Positions 14,657 through 23,157 of a DNA stretch of 34,303 nucleotides are shown here, one piece after another. Positions within the stretch are counted from its first letter, which is position 1. Each line of letters opens with the position of its first letter. Both the position numbers and the translations under genes were made by a program. The stretch comes from Paractinoplanes toevensis (lineage in GTDB: Bacteria; Actinomycetota; Actinomycetes; Mycobacteriales; Micromonosporaceae). The DNA lies in assembly GCF_018332695.1 (NCBI RefSeq), contig NZ_BOQN01000137.1:1-34303 (forward strand), given 5' to 3'. The notes beneath the pieces were generated by a model. The model saw only the letters and a program-made list of their open reading frames with translations, made no database searches and was not told the DNA's origin.

Positions 14657-15204
14657 CCTCGGCCACTTTCTCGCGCCGGGCCCCCGTGAGAGCCCCGCAA
14701 CGGGGTTGGCGGGCGAACGGCGGACAGCCGGCGGGCAGGGCTGACCACAGATGAGAAGCCGCAGGCAGAAGCGGACCACCGGTGGAACCGTGCTCGCCGG
14801 TCGCCGCGGCTGGCCCGCGGATCGTGATCGGCTGGAAAAAACCGCGTAGCGTGACGACTCACATCGCATTGCTTGATGAAAATCGCCGAACCAGAGGTTT
14901 TCCCGGTCACCGTCGATTCTACTCCGCCGAAGCGAGTTCGCGAGGGTCCGGCACCCCGTCCGGGTGCCTCAGATTGCCGTAGCGCGATCGGAGCCGCTAC
15001 CCACGTCTCCCCCTACACGGAAGAGCCGCCCACCGCAACGGCACGGGATTTGGCTGTCGATCGTCACCGCGCGCCTTCCAGCCGGAATCGCAACGCGCTG
15101 CGACACTGCCTCCCAACACCGGGCCGTGGTGTCGTAATCTCGCCCGCGCGGAACTGGTGCATGGCTCAACGGCCGCGAGGCAGGTCGAGGAAGGGTGGCC
15201 CCCG
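14657..15204. other. Divergent intergenic region between gyrB and an unassigned gene
   Basis: 548 bp without a gene I can support. It must hold the gyrB promoter and leader. A small hairpin (CCCCG 14693-14697 / CGGGG 14701-14705) lies close to the gyrB start. AT-richer patches occur around 14835-14885. I see no convincing -35/-10 pair, DnaA box or parS. Confidence 0.5.
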
Positions 15205-15771
15205 ATGGCGCACGACAAGGGGCTGGATAACGTCGCGGTCCACTGGCCCCGGACGAACCAGTACTACGACCCGGTGGCGCCCGCCGAGTTCGTCGACTTC
15301 GGGGCGGTTGCCGACGCGCCCGAGATCGCCGCGCCCACCGGGGCGTTGGCCCTGCACATCGCGAAGACCGGGACGGTGCGCGCGACCGCGTACACCGAGC
15401 TGGTCGACCTGCTCCTGGGCCTGGGTGGGGTGCTCTACGCGACCGACGCGGCCGCCGAGGACGAGGACCCGGTGATCGATCCGGACGGCTGCGCGTGGAT
15501 CGCCGGCGGCCTGGAGCGGTTCGTCGAGGGCCACGAGAAGTTCGGCGACCTGGTCACCTTCGACACCGTGGCCGAGGTGATGCGGACCGCGATCAACCAG
15601 GGCCGGCTGGCCGAGCAGCAGTTGCGCTGGCTGGAGAACCGGCTGGGTGCCCTGCGCGACGACGCCGGCAACGCGCCGCACTGGAGTTTCGCCCGGTCCG
15701 AGCTGGCGATTCTGGCCGGCTTCTACCGTCGCTGCGCGGATCGGGGTTTCGCCGTTTTCGCCGATTACTGA
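15205..15771 (+). CDS. Hypothetical protein, unassigned family
   Basis: 188 residues from the ATG at 15205, preceded by a strong GAGGAAGGG (15187-15195). The frame is open 48 nt further back, but that start has no RBS. Acidic, cytosolic, no TM or signal peptide. The sequence (YYDPVAPAEFVDFGAVADAPEI ... LLLGLGGVLYATDAAAEDEDPVIDPDG ... DTVAEVMRTAINQGRLAEQQLRWLENRLGALRDDAG) is largely helical, and codon choice is strongly G/C-ending like its neighbours, so it is a real gene. I recognise no domain. It stands alone, divergent from gyrB and convergent with dciA. Confidence 0.8.
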   Translation: MAHDKGLDNVAVHWPRTNQYYDPVAPAEFVDFGAVADAPEIAAPTGALALHIAKTGTVRATAYTELVDLLLGLGGVLYATDAAAEDEDPVIDPDGCAWIAGGLERFVEGHEKFGDLVTFDTVAEVMRTAINQGRLAEQQLRWLENRLGALRDDAGNAPHWSFARSELAILAGFYRRCADRGFAVFADY

Positions 15772-15789
15772 ACAAACACCCAAACCCGC

Positions 15790-16536
15790 TCAGCCGTACG
15801 TATCTCGTGGGCCCCGGCCCTGCACCCGTCGTGGGCCCTTGCTCCACGACGGTGCCGCCGGGCCGTGGATGTTCAGCTTGGTGACGACGTTGTGGCCCAC
15901 CTCGGCGGCGATGCTCTTCAGCAGCTTCGCCGCCAGCATCCGCAGTTGGGTCGCCCAGGCGGTCGACTCGGCCTCGACGGTGAGCACGCCGGCGTCCAGC
16001 TTCACCGGCCGGCTGTGCTTGGCGATGTCCGAGCCGACGACCTTCTCCCAGGCGCCGAAGACGGTCGCCTCCGCCTTCGGTTTCTCCCAGCCGCGCGCCT
16101 TCATCAGCTTTTCCAGCATCGCGCCGAACGGCTGCGGGTCGCGTGGATCGGGCCCGGGGCCGGAGTAGCCGCGCAGCCGGCGACCGTCCCCGGAGCCGGC
16201 GCGCCGGCGCGGGTTCGCCGCCGCGGCCCGCCGCTTGGTGAGCGCGGCGTCGAGCACCGCGCGCGCCAGCTCGGGCCCGGACGCACCGTCGCCCTCGCTC
16301 GCCGACGGTTCCGAAGCGGCCCCGGCGGCGCCCTCAGCGCCCTTCTGCGGGCCGCGAGCGCCCTCCGGCCGACCCGACCCTGCCCGCGCACCCTCCGGCG
16401 GCGCAGCGGGGCGTTGAGATCCACGACGGCCCTCCACCATCGGTCCCTCGTCCGGGAAGTCCGGTGGATGAGCCTGTGGAAAGTCGCCCTGCGGGAAGAA
16501 CCGCTCGGCCGTCGGGTCGTAGTCGTCACGCGGCAC
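15790..16536 (-). CDS. dciA: DciA/DUF721 replicative helicase loader-type protein
   Basis: 248 residues. The C-terminal DUF721 (DciA) domain spans about 135-226 (FGAMLEKLMKARGWEKPKAEATVFGAWEKVVGSDIAKHSRPVKLDAGVLTVEAES...). DciA assists loading of the DnaB helicase in bacteria lacking DnaC/DnaI. A conserved helix ARAVLDAALTKRRAA lies at 91-105. The N-terminal ~90 residues are a Pro/Gly/Ala/Glu-rich disordered region longer than in many homologues. The GTG start at 16536 lies inside the last codons of recF (11-bp overlap), so it is translationally coupled to recF in the dnaN-gnd-recF-dciA block. Confidence 0.93.
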   Translation of the reverse strand: MPRDDYDPTAERFFPQGDFPQAHPPDFPDEGPMVEGRRGSQRPAAPPEGARAGSGRPEGARGPQKGAEGAAGAASEPSASEGDGASGPELARAVLDAALTKRRAAAANPRRRAGSGDGRRLRGYSGPGPDPRDPQPFGAMLEKLMKARGWEKPKAEATVFGAWEKVVGSDIAKHSRPVKLDAGVLTVEAESTAWATQLRMLAAKLLKSIAAEVGHNVVTKLNIHGPAAPSWSKGPRRVQGRGPRDTYG

Positions 16537-17656
16537 GGGTCACCGCCCCGAGGGTTACGTCGTACCGGGCGCCGCTCAGCGCGGGCGGCACGTCCTCCGG
16601 GACCGCACAGGTCACCAGGAGCTGGCCGGCGTCCGAGACCAGGGCGGCCAGCCGGTCCCGCCGGCCGGCGTCCAGCTCGGCGAAGACGTCGTCGAGTACC
16701 AGCACCGGCTCGATGCCGTCCGACCGCAGCAGGTCGTAGGCGGCCAGTCGCAGGGCGAGCGCGAACGACCAGGACTCGCCGTGGCTCGCGTAGCCCTTGG
16801 CCGGCAGGTCGCCCAGCGCCAGGGTCAGGTCGTCACGATGCGGGCCGACCAGGGTGACCCCCCGCTCGGTCTCCGCGGTCCGCTTCTCCAGCAGCGCCGC
16901 GAGCAGCGCTTCCTGCAGGCTCGCGCGATCGGGGACAAGAACATCACCCAGACCCGAGGCGTACGCGATGGAGGCGGCCGATCGTCCGGCGGCGACCGCG
17001 TCGTACGCCTTGGTCAGGTGCGGGCCCAGGGCCGCCACCAGCTCCAGCCGGCCGGCCAGCAGCTCGGCCCCGTGCTGGGCCAGGTGCTGATCCCACACGG
17101 CGAGCGTCGAGAGGTCCTGGCCACGGGTGCCGCCGACCTTGCGGGTCAGGTAGGCCGTACGCAACAAGGCGTTTCGTTGTTTGATCACCCGGTCGTAGTC
17201 GGCCCGCACGCCCGCGTAGCGCGGCTGCCGGGCCACCAGGAGGTCGTCGAGGTAGCGGCGGCGGGTGGACGGGTCGCCGCGGACCAGCTCGAGATCTTCG
17301 GGGGCGAACAGCACCATCCGCAGGGCGCCCAGCACCTCGCGGGGCCGGCGCACCGGCGAACGGTTGAGGCGGGCGCGGTTGGCCTTACCGGGGACGATCT
17401 CCAGCTCGACGAGCAACTCGCGTCCATCGTGGACGACCGCGCACCGGATCACGGCCGAAGCGGCGCCGGACCGGACCAGCGGGGCGTCCATGGCCACCCG
17501 GTGACTGTCCAGAGTGGCCACGTAACCGAGCGCCTCGATCAGGTTGGTCTTGCCCATGCCGTTCTGGCCGACCAGCACGGACACGCCGGGGTCGAGATCG
17601 ACGGCCACCCGCTCGTAGGAACGGAAGTCGGCGAGCTCGACCCGGCGAACGTGCAT
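16526..17656 (-). CDS. recF: DNA replication and repair protein RecF
   Basis: 376 residues. SMC-like ATPase that helps load RecA at gapped DNA. Walker A GQNGMGKT (30-37), a signature-type region around LVGPHRDDL, and Walker B VLVLDDVFAELD. The ATG at 17656 gives MHVRRVELADFRSYERV, the standard RecF N-terminus, and lies one base after the gnd stop. An upstream in-frame GTG at 17680 would overlap gnd and is unlikely. Its end overlaps dciA by 11 bp. Confidence 0.97.
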   Translation of the reverse strand: MHVRRVELADFRSYERVAVDLDPGVSVLVGQNGMGKTNLIEALGYVATLDSHRVAMDAPLVRSGAASAVIRCAVVHDGRELLVELEIVPGKANRARLNRSPVRRPREVLGALRMVLFAPEDLELVRGDPSTRRRYLDDLLVARQPRYAGVRADYDRVIKQRNALLRTAYLTRKVGGTRGQDLSTLAVWDQHLAQHGAELLAGRLELVAALGPHLTKAYDAVAAGRSAASIAYASGLGDVLVPDRASLQEALLAALLEKRTAETERGVTLVGPHRDDLTLALGDLPAKGYASHGESWSFALALRLAAYDLLRSDGIEPVLVLDDVFAELDAGRRDRLAALVSDAGQLLVTCAVPEDVPPALSGARYDVTLGAVTRAA

Positions 17657-17657
17657 C

Positions 17658-18530
17658 TCAGCTGATGACGGCGTGGCCACCGAACTGCTGGCGCAGTGCG
17701 GCGACGGCCTTCATGGCGGGTGAGTCGGGCTGACGGGACTCGAAGCGGGTGAACAGCGAGGCGGCGATGACGTGCAGCGGCACGGCCAGGCGGACGGCCT
17801 CGTCGACGGTCCACCGGCCCTCGCCGGTGTCCTCGGCGTAGCCCTTCAGCTTGGCCAGCTCGGGGTCGCCGTCGAGCGCGCGGTCGAACAGGTCGAGCAG
17901 CCAGGACTTCACCACGCTGCCCTCCCGCCAGCTCTTGAACGCACCGGGCACGTTGTCCACGTACTCCGACGCCTCGAGCAGTTCCCAGCCCTCGGCGAAG
18001 GCCTGCATCATGCCGTACTCGATGCCGTTGTGGACCATCTTCGTGTAGTGACCGGCACCGACCGGGCCGGCGTGCACGAAGCCGAACTCGCCGGCCGGCT
18101 TGAGCGCCTCGAAGATCGGCATGGCCTTGGCGACATTCTTGGCGTCGCCGCCGACCATCAGGGCGTACCCGTTCTGGCTGCCCCAGATGCCGCCGGAGAC
18201 GCCGCAGTCCATGTACCCGATGCCCTTGGCGGCGAGCCGGTCGGCCCGCGGCTGGTCGTCGGTGAACTTGGAGTTGCCGCCGTCGATGATCAGGTCACCG
18301 TCGGAGAGGAGCTCGCCGAGCTGGTCGATGGTGCTTTCGGTGATCTCGCCGGCCGGGACCATCGTCCACACCACTCGCGGAGCGGCGAGCTTCTCGACGA
18401 GTTCGGCAAGAGAGCCGACGTCCCGCTTGTCCGGGTGGTGGTCGAATCCGACCACTTCGTGGCCCGCTGCGCGGATACGGTCGGCCATGTTGCCGCCCAT
18501 CCGGCCGAGACCGATAAGGCCAAGCTGCAT
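17658..18530 (-). CDS. gnd: 6-phosphogluconate dehydrogenase, decarboxylating (short NAD-type)
   Basis: 290 residues, the short Gnd class, oxidising 6-phosphogluconate to ribulose 5-phosphate. Rossmann motif GLGRMG (7-12), substrate loop IDGGNSKFTDD (82-92), VSGG (111-114), catalytic K164 and N168 in KMVHNGIEYGMMQAFAEG, and E171. ATG at 18530 with a G-rich RBS (GGGGGAA). Its position between dnaN and recF is a standard actinobacterial arrangement. Spacing is 39 bp from dnaN and 1 bp to recF, so all are probably one operon. Confidence 0.96.
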   Translation of the reverse strand: MQLGLIGLGRMGGNMADRIRAAGHEVVGFDHHPDKRDVGSLAELVEKLAAPRVVWTMVPAGEITESTIDQLGELLSDGDLIIDGGNSKFTDDQPRADRLAAKGIGYMDCGVSGGIWGSQNGYALMVGGDAKNVAKAMPIFEALKPAGEFGFVHAGPVGAGHYTKMVHNGIEYGMMQAFAEGWELLEASEYVDNVPGAFKSWREGSVVKSWLLDLFDRALDGDPELAKLKGYAEDTGEGRWTVDEAVRLAVPLHVIAASLFTRFESRQPDSPAMKAVAALRQQFGGHAVIS

Positions 18531-18569
18531 GGTGTTCCCCCTAGATGTGCGTTTCCCTCAGCCTCAGTA

Positions 18570-19703
18570 TCAGCGCGTTACCCGGATCGGCATGATCAGA
18601 TAGCGGTAACCCGGCACGATTTCGCCGTTTTCGGTTGCGGGGGAGATCACAGCGGGCTTGAACGCGTCGACGAACGACAGCAGGGCGTTGGGCGCTCCCA
18701 GATTCTGCAGACCGTCGATCAGGTACTGCGGGTTGAAGCCGATCGTCAGCGCCTCACCGGTGAAGGTCGCCTCCATCGCCTCGCTGGCCCGCGCCTCCTC
18801 CGTCCCACCGGCCTCGACGACCAGACCGTCCTCGCTGAAGCTCAGCAGCACCGGGGTGGTGCGCTCGGCCACCAGTGCGACGCGGCGGACCACCTCGACG
18901 AGGGCGGCGACGCCGACCCTGGCCTCAGCGTTGTGGCTCGCCGGGAACAGCGAGCGCACCGGCGGGTAGTTCGCGCCGTCGAGCAGGCGGCTGGTCGTGC
19001 GCCGGGTGCCGCCGGCGAAACCGATCATGCCCTCGCCGGCGTTGCCCTGGGACAGCGCGAGCGTCACCGAGCCGCCGAGCGGGCCGAGGGTCTTGGCCGT
19101 GTCGTTCAGCGTCTTCGCCGGGACCAGCGAGTTCAGGCTGATGTCCGGGTCGTCGGGGTTCCACTCCAGTTCGCGCATGGCGAGCCGGTAGCGGTCGGTG
19201 GCCAGCATGGCCATCGACGAGCCGTTCAACTCGATCCGGACGCCGGTCATCATTGGCAGCGTCTCGTCGCGACCGGCGGCGATCGCCACCTGGGCGACGG
19301 CGGCCGCGAAGGTCGCGGCGTCGACCGTGCCGGCGCTGGACGGCATCTCGGGCAGCGAGGGGTAGTCCTCCACCGGCATCGTCGGCAGCGTGAACCGGGC
19401 GCTGCCGCACACCAGCTCGAGGTGCGCACCGACCGCGGCGATGTCGACCGGCTTGGCCGGCAGTGCCTTGGTGATCTCGGCGAGCAGGCGGCCGGAGACG
19501 AGGGCGGCGCCGTCGGCGTCGGCCTGCACCTCGACGGTCACCTGGCTGGAGACCTCGTAGTCGAAGCCGGAGACCTGCAACCGGCCGTCGGTGACTCGCA
19601 GCATGACGCCGGCGAGCACCGGCACTGACGGCCGGCTCGGCAGGCTCTTCGCCGTCCAGGCCACGGCGTCGGCGAGTGCGTCTCGCTCCACCCGGAACTT
19701 CAT
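18570..19703 (-). CDS. dnaN: DNA polymerase III beta sliding clamp
   Basis: 377 residues, three-fold repeated clamp domain protein. It begins MKFRVERDALADAVAWTAKSLPSRPSVPVLAGVML and ends IVPGYRYLIMPIRVTR, the conserved clamp C-terminus that forms the partner-binding pocket. It encircles DNA as a dimer and tethers DNA polymerase III, MutS and other partners. ATG at 19703 with a strong GGAGG 5 nt upstream (19709-19713). First gene leftward from oriC, transcribed away from it; head of the dnaN-gnd-recF-dciA series. Confidence 0.98.
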   Translation of the reverse strand: MKFRVERDALADAVAWTAKSLPSRPSVPVLAGVMLRVTDGRLQVSGFDYEVSSQVTVEVQADADGAALVSGRLLAEITKALPAKPVDIAAVGAHLELVCGSARFTLPTMPVEDYPSLPEMPSSAGTVDAATFAAAVAQVAIAAGRDETLPMMTGVRIELNGSSMAMLATDRYRLAMRELEWNPDDPDISLNSLVPAKTLNDTAKTLGPLGGSVTLALSQGNAGEGMIGFAGGTRRTTSRLLDGANYPPVRSLFPASHNAEARVGVAALVEVVRRVALVAERTTPVLLSFSEDGLVVEAGGTEEARASEAMEATFTGEALTIGFNPQYLIDGLQNLGAPNALLSFVDAFKPAVISPATENGEIVPGYRYLIMPIRVTR

Positions 19704-19839
19704 GCTGTCCTCCGAGTCACTTTCTTATGTCGGGGCGTGGACCCCACGAACTTTAGGGCGCGTGGCAAGCCGGTGCCTCCCCGGGCCTCCCGGTGCGAAG
19801 TGGTTCGAGCCGCCGGCGGCTTCATCCACAACATCCCCA

Positions 19840-19882
19840 ACGCCGTTGATTGATTTTTAGTTGTCTAAGAAAAACTTCTAGT
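19840..19882. other. A+T-rich stretch, candidate DNA unwinding element
   Basis: CGCCGTTGATTGATTTTTAG continuing through TTGTCTAAGAAAAACTTCTAG is by far the most A+T-rich run in the dnaN-dnaA interval. It flanks the DnaA-box array on the dnaN side, so it is the best candidate for the duplex-opening site. It could instead contain the dnaN promoter. Confidence 0.5.
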
Positions 19883-20505
19883 CGTCTTCATCGGTGCTGT
19901 GCAAAGTGTGGAGAACTCAAGTCTGTGCAGGTCAGCGGGTTATCCACCGGTGATTCACATGTGGGCAACCGGGGTACAAATCTCGGTCTGCGTCCACAGT
20001 CGTCGAGCTGACGAGAGTTGTCCACCGTTGTCCACCGGCTATCCACCGGATATCCACGGGGTTTGTCCCCCGGCTTGTGGACAACGTTGGGACGGTACAG
20101 GCTCGTCGTCCCCAGAACCTTCAACAGGAAATCCACACTCCTCCACAGGGTGTGGGCAGCTTGGTTACCCACTGTGTCTGTCCACATCGATTTCCCCAGG
20201 TCTTGTCCACATCTGTGGAGACAGGTGACAAGGGGTTTTCCACCGCTGGGGATAAAGGGCTGTGAAGTCCTGTGAATTAGTGTGGATAACGTTGGCACGG
20301 GACGGTTGCGTTCTGACGTTGACATCCCGTCGTGAGCGTGGATGGGGGTCGGCCCGACACGAACGAGGACAGTCGGGCAGTTATACACAGGCTGTGGGAA
20401 AAGGTATGGAAAACCCCAAAACGCCACTCTTCTGGGTGTCGAGGCTTGTGGCCTCCTGTGGGTAACCACGGGGCCCGACTCGCGTGCGGGAACGCTCCGC
20501 CCGGC

Positions 20506-20539
20506 GGCGCCGCACCGGGGCGCGCGGGAACGCGGCGCC
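20506..20539 (-). terminator. Possible dnaA terminator hairpin
   Basis: GGCGCCGC (20506-20513) and GCGGCGCC (20532-20539) pair with an 18-nt loop, 66 nt beyond the dnaA stop on the minus strand. There is no T tract. In such GC-rich DNA this may be chance. Confidence 0.3.
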
Positions 20540-20604
20540 CGAAGTGCGCGGCAGGGAACGGTGAAGGTGCGGTTGGGGACTGCGCTGCCCCGTACGCGAA
20601 AGGT

Positions 20605-22398
20605 TTAGGTGTTCTGCTTGATGCGGTTGGTCAGCTCGGCGATCTGGTTGTAGAGCGAGCGACGCTCGGCCATGTGCTGACGGATCTTGCGGTCGGCGTG
20701 CATGACCGTGGTGTGGTCGCGGCCGCCGAAGGCCTGCCCGATCCGGGGCAGGGAGAGGTCGGTGAGCTCGCGACAGAGATACATCGCCACCTGGCGGGCA
20801 TTGACGAGCACCCGGCTGCGGGAATGGCCGCGGAGGTCCTCCAGGCTCACGCCGAAATAGTCGGCGGTGGAGACCATGATCTGGTCGGCGGTGATTTCCG
20901 GGCCGGCGCCGTCCGGCATGAAGTCGCGAAGGACCTCTTCGGCCAGGGAAAGCTGCACCGCTGAGCGGGTGAGGCTGGCGAAGGCGGTCACCCGGATGAG
21001 GGCGCCCTCGAGTTCGCGGATCGAGTTGGACACCCGGCTCGCGATGAATTCGAGGACGTCGTCGGGGGCGTACATCCGTTCCTGCGCGGCCTTCTTCTGG
21101 AGGATCGCGATCCGCGTCTCCAGGTCGGGCGGCTGGATGTCGGCGAGCAGGCCCCATTCGAAGCGGGTCCGCATGCGATCTTCCAGTGTGGCCAGTTGCC
21201 GCGGGCTGCGGTCGGAACTGATGACGATCTGCTTGTTGGCGTTGTGCAGCGTATTGAAGGTGTGGAAGAACTCTTCCTGGGTGCGCTCGCGGTTCTCCAG
21301 GAACTGGATGTCGTCGATCAGCAGGATGTCGACGTCGCGGTAGCGCCGCTGGAACGCCTGGGTCTTGTCGTCCCGCAGGCTGTTGATGAAGTCGTTGGTG
21401 AATTCCTCAGTGGACACATATCGGACGCTTCGCGCGTGACCCAGCGTGGTGGCGTAATGACCGATCGCGTGCAGCAGGTGGGTCTTGCCGAGACCGGAGC
21501 TGCCGTAGATGAAGAGCGGGTTGTAGGCCTTCGCCGGCGATTCGGCGACGGCCACCGCGGCGGCGTGCGCGAAACGGTTCGAGGATCCGATGACGAACGT
21601 CTCGAACATGTACTTCGGATTGAGCCGGTTGCCGTCGTTCGTGCCGCGCGGATTGCTGGACGGGCGGATGTCGAGCGGCGCCCGGCCGGGACCGTTGTCG
21701 CCGCGGATCGGCAGCGCGTCGTCGACCAGCGTCGGGCGGTCGTCGGGCCGGCGCGAGTTGTCGCGCATCTGACCTGAGTTGCCCGACATCCGGTGCGGAG
21801 CGGTATCGGCCTCGCGGTCCGGTCCGCCACGGGCGGCCGGCGCCTGCGGCGGCGATTGCATCGGCTGCATGGTCGGCATCGACTGCATCGGCGCGGGATG
21901 GTGGGGCGCCGCCGGGGCCGGGTCGGCGAAGAGCGCCTCCTGGTCACCGCGGGCGGTCGGCACATTCCGGTACGACGGTGGGGCGGGCCGCTGGCTGTCG
22001 GCGTACGGGTCGTGACCGTACGCGGGGAGCTGTTCCGGGTGCCGCGGCTCGGTCTCGGCGTAGTGCCGGGGCTGCGGCTCCTCGACGGGCTGCTCGACCG
22101 GGGTGCCGTAGACGGTGCCGGGCATGCCCGTTCCGTCCTCCGGGGGCTTCACGGTGACGGCGACCTGTATCGGCCGGTTCAGCCGGCGGCTCAGCGCCTC
22201 GGTGATCGCGGGGCGCAGCCGGGACTCGATCACGTCCCGGGTGAAGGCGTCCGGGACGGCCAGGAGCGCGGTGTCCTCCACGATGGCGCGCAGCTTCGTC
22301 AGCTGTAGATAGGCGCGCTGCTGCGGCGACGAGATCTCGTCGGCCAGCTCGTCGAGCGTCGCCTTCCACACACCGCTCAGGTCAGCCTGATCGGCCAC
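20605..22398 (-). CDS. dnaA: Chromosomal replication initiator protein DnaA
   Basis: 597 residues, long as in other high-GC actinobacteria because of a Pro/Gln/Met-rich domain II linker (about 100-240). Domain I at the N-terminus (LSGVWKATLDEL...). AAA+ domain III has Walker A GSSGLGKT (299-306) and Walker B LLIDDIQFL (D362, D363). Domain IV has the DnaA signature GGRDHTTVM (558-566), which contacts the DnaA box. GTG start at 22398, preceded on its strand by the G-rich GGGGGTGG. Transcribed toward oriC. Two perfect DnaA boxes upstream suggest autoregulation. Confidence 0.99.
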   Translation of the reverse strand: MADQADLSGVWKATLDELADEISSPQQRAYLQLTKLRAIVEDTALLAVPDAFTRDVIESRLRPAITEALSRRLNRPIQVAVTVKPPEDGTGMPGTVYGTPVEQPVEEPQPRHYAETEPRHPEQLPAYGHDPYADSQRPAPPSYRNVPTARGDQEALFADPAPAAPHHPAPMQSMPTMQPMQSPPQAPAARGGPDREADTAPHRMSGNSGQMRDNSRRPDDRPTLVDDALPIRGDNGPGRAPLDIRPSSNPRGTNDGNRLNPKYMFETFVIGSSNRFAHAAAVAVAESPAKAYNPLFIYGSSGLGKTHLLHAIGHYATTLGHARSVRYVSTEEFTNDFINSLRDDKTQAFQRRYRDVDILLIDDIQFLENRERTQEEFFHTFNTLHNANKQIVISSDRSPRQLATLEDRMRTRFEWGLLADIQPPDLETRIAILQKKAAQERMYAPDDVLEFIASRVSNSIRELEGALIRVTAFASLTRSAVQLSLAEEVLRDFMPDGAGPEITADQIMVSTADYFGVSLEDLRGHSRSRVLVNARQVAMYLCRELTDLSLPRIGQAFGGRDHTTVMHADRKIRQHMAERRSLYNQIAELTNRIKQNT

Positions 22399-22542
22399 CG
22401 CCGCGCCACCCCCATCGCCACCGACCCCCGGTGGACCTTGTCCGGTCTAACCGCCTCTGCTCAGCCGCCGCCCAACTCGGGCGACGACATCCCCCCAATC
22501 CAGCACCACATTTAACGTGCTGAACACGCTTGACGCCACCGG

Positions 22543-22562
22543 TTGTCCACAGGTTATCCACA
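22543..22562 (+). promoter_or_regulatory. Pair of perfect DnaA boxes upstream of dnaA
   Basis: TTGTCCACA (22543-22551) and TTATCCACA (22554-22562) lie in direct orientation with starts 11 bp apart, about one helical turn, 145-165 bp upstream of the dnaA start. Likely autoregulatory, or a minor origin-side cluster. The rest of the 587-bp dnaA-rpmH interval shows nothing else I can name besides the rpmH promoter. Confidence 0.75.
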
Positions 22563-22921
22563 ACCTGTGCACGCGCTGGCGGTCACTCCCCCGAACGGAC
22601 GGTCGGCAGGGCATCCCGGAGCCTGGAAACGGCACGGATGAAACAGGCTCACCGTGCCGAACGATTGACCTGCTTGTCCGGTTTTGCTCCGGTACGTCGT
22701 GGTATGCACAGAGCGCTGATGACCAGCAAACGGGCACGCTAACAGCGAGGTCGCCGAAGCTACAACTGTCGCACCGCCGGGCAAGCGCCCCCGAGCGGAA
22801 AAGATTCACTGGGCGCGCAGAAAGACGAGTTGGCGATCTTGTCCGTCGGCGTGCCGCGCCACGATATTGTTGACCAGCATCGCTGGCCTGCGTAGGGTCG
22901 GGCGGTTGCTCCGCCGCGTTC

Positions 22922-22930
22922 TGATAAAGT
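22922..22930 (+). promoter_or_regulatory. Putative extended -10 promoter of the rpmH operon
   Basis: TGATAAAGT reads as an extended -10 (TG-N-TANNNT). A start near 22937 would give a leader of about 50 nt before the rpmH GTG, with AGGAG at 22974-22978. No good -35 at 17 bp spacing is visible, consistent with an extended -10 type. Confidence 0.45.
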
Positions 22931-22985
22931 GGCGTCTTGCAGCTTGATGCCCCCCTGGACGTTGTAGGAATACAGGAGTAATGAC

Positions 22986-23123
22986 GTGAGCAAGCGCACC
23001 TACCAGCCGAACAACCGCCGGCGTGCCAAGACCCACGGCTTCCGGCTGCGGATGCGCACCCGTGCAGGCCGCGCCATCCTCGCCTCCCGCCGCTCCAAGG
23101 GCCGCGGCAAGCTGTCGGCCTGA
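22986..23123 (+). CDS. rpmH: Large ribosomal subunit protein bL34
   Basis: 45-residue, very basic protein SKRTYQPNNRRRAKTHGFRLR... ending GRGKLSA, matching bL34 along its whole length. The GTG at 22986 has AGGAG at 22974-22978. First gene of the rpmH-rnpA-yidD-yidC block, the usual neighbour of dnaA on the opposite strand. Confidence 0.97.
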   Translation: MSKRTYQPNNRRRAKTHGFRLRMRTRAGRAILASRRSKGRGKLSA

Positions 23124-23157
23124 GCCGGCGGCTGTCGGGCCCGATCCCCAGGTAGTC

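Larger units (their letters stand above)
19704..20604. other. oriC: Chromosomal replication origin (oriC), dnaN-dnaA interval
   Basis: About 900 bp between dnaN and dnaA with many DnaA boxes on both strands. Perfect TTGTCCACA/TTATCCACA boxes: 20076-20084 (-), 20203-20211 (+), 20281-20289 (-). One-mismatch boxes: 19940-19948, 20018-20026, 20028-20036, 20178-20186, 20381-20389 and 20457-20465 (-). Weaker: 19822-19830, 20039-20047, 20050-20058, 20129-20137, 20165-20173, 20214-20222 (-), 20236-20244, 20247-20255 (-), 20393-20401 (-). Boxes at 20018, 20028, 20039 and 20050 repeat every 10-11 bp, one helical turn. The most A+T-rich stretch lies at the dnaN side. Confidence 0.95.

Noticed and set aside
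14657..14869. 71-residue N-terminal extension of GyrB
   Set aside because: Residues are unlike any GyrB N-terminus; the GTG at 14656 gives the normal start.
17772..19628. A 618-codon open frame on the plus strand antisense to gnd and dnaN
   Set aside because: It mirrors two certain minus-strand genes. Its residues (His/Arg/Val/Gly/Asp-rich) are the typical complement of high-GC codons, and no domain is visible.
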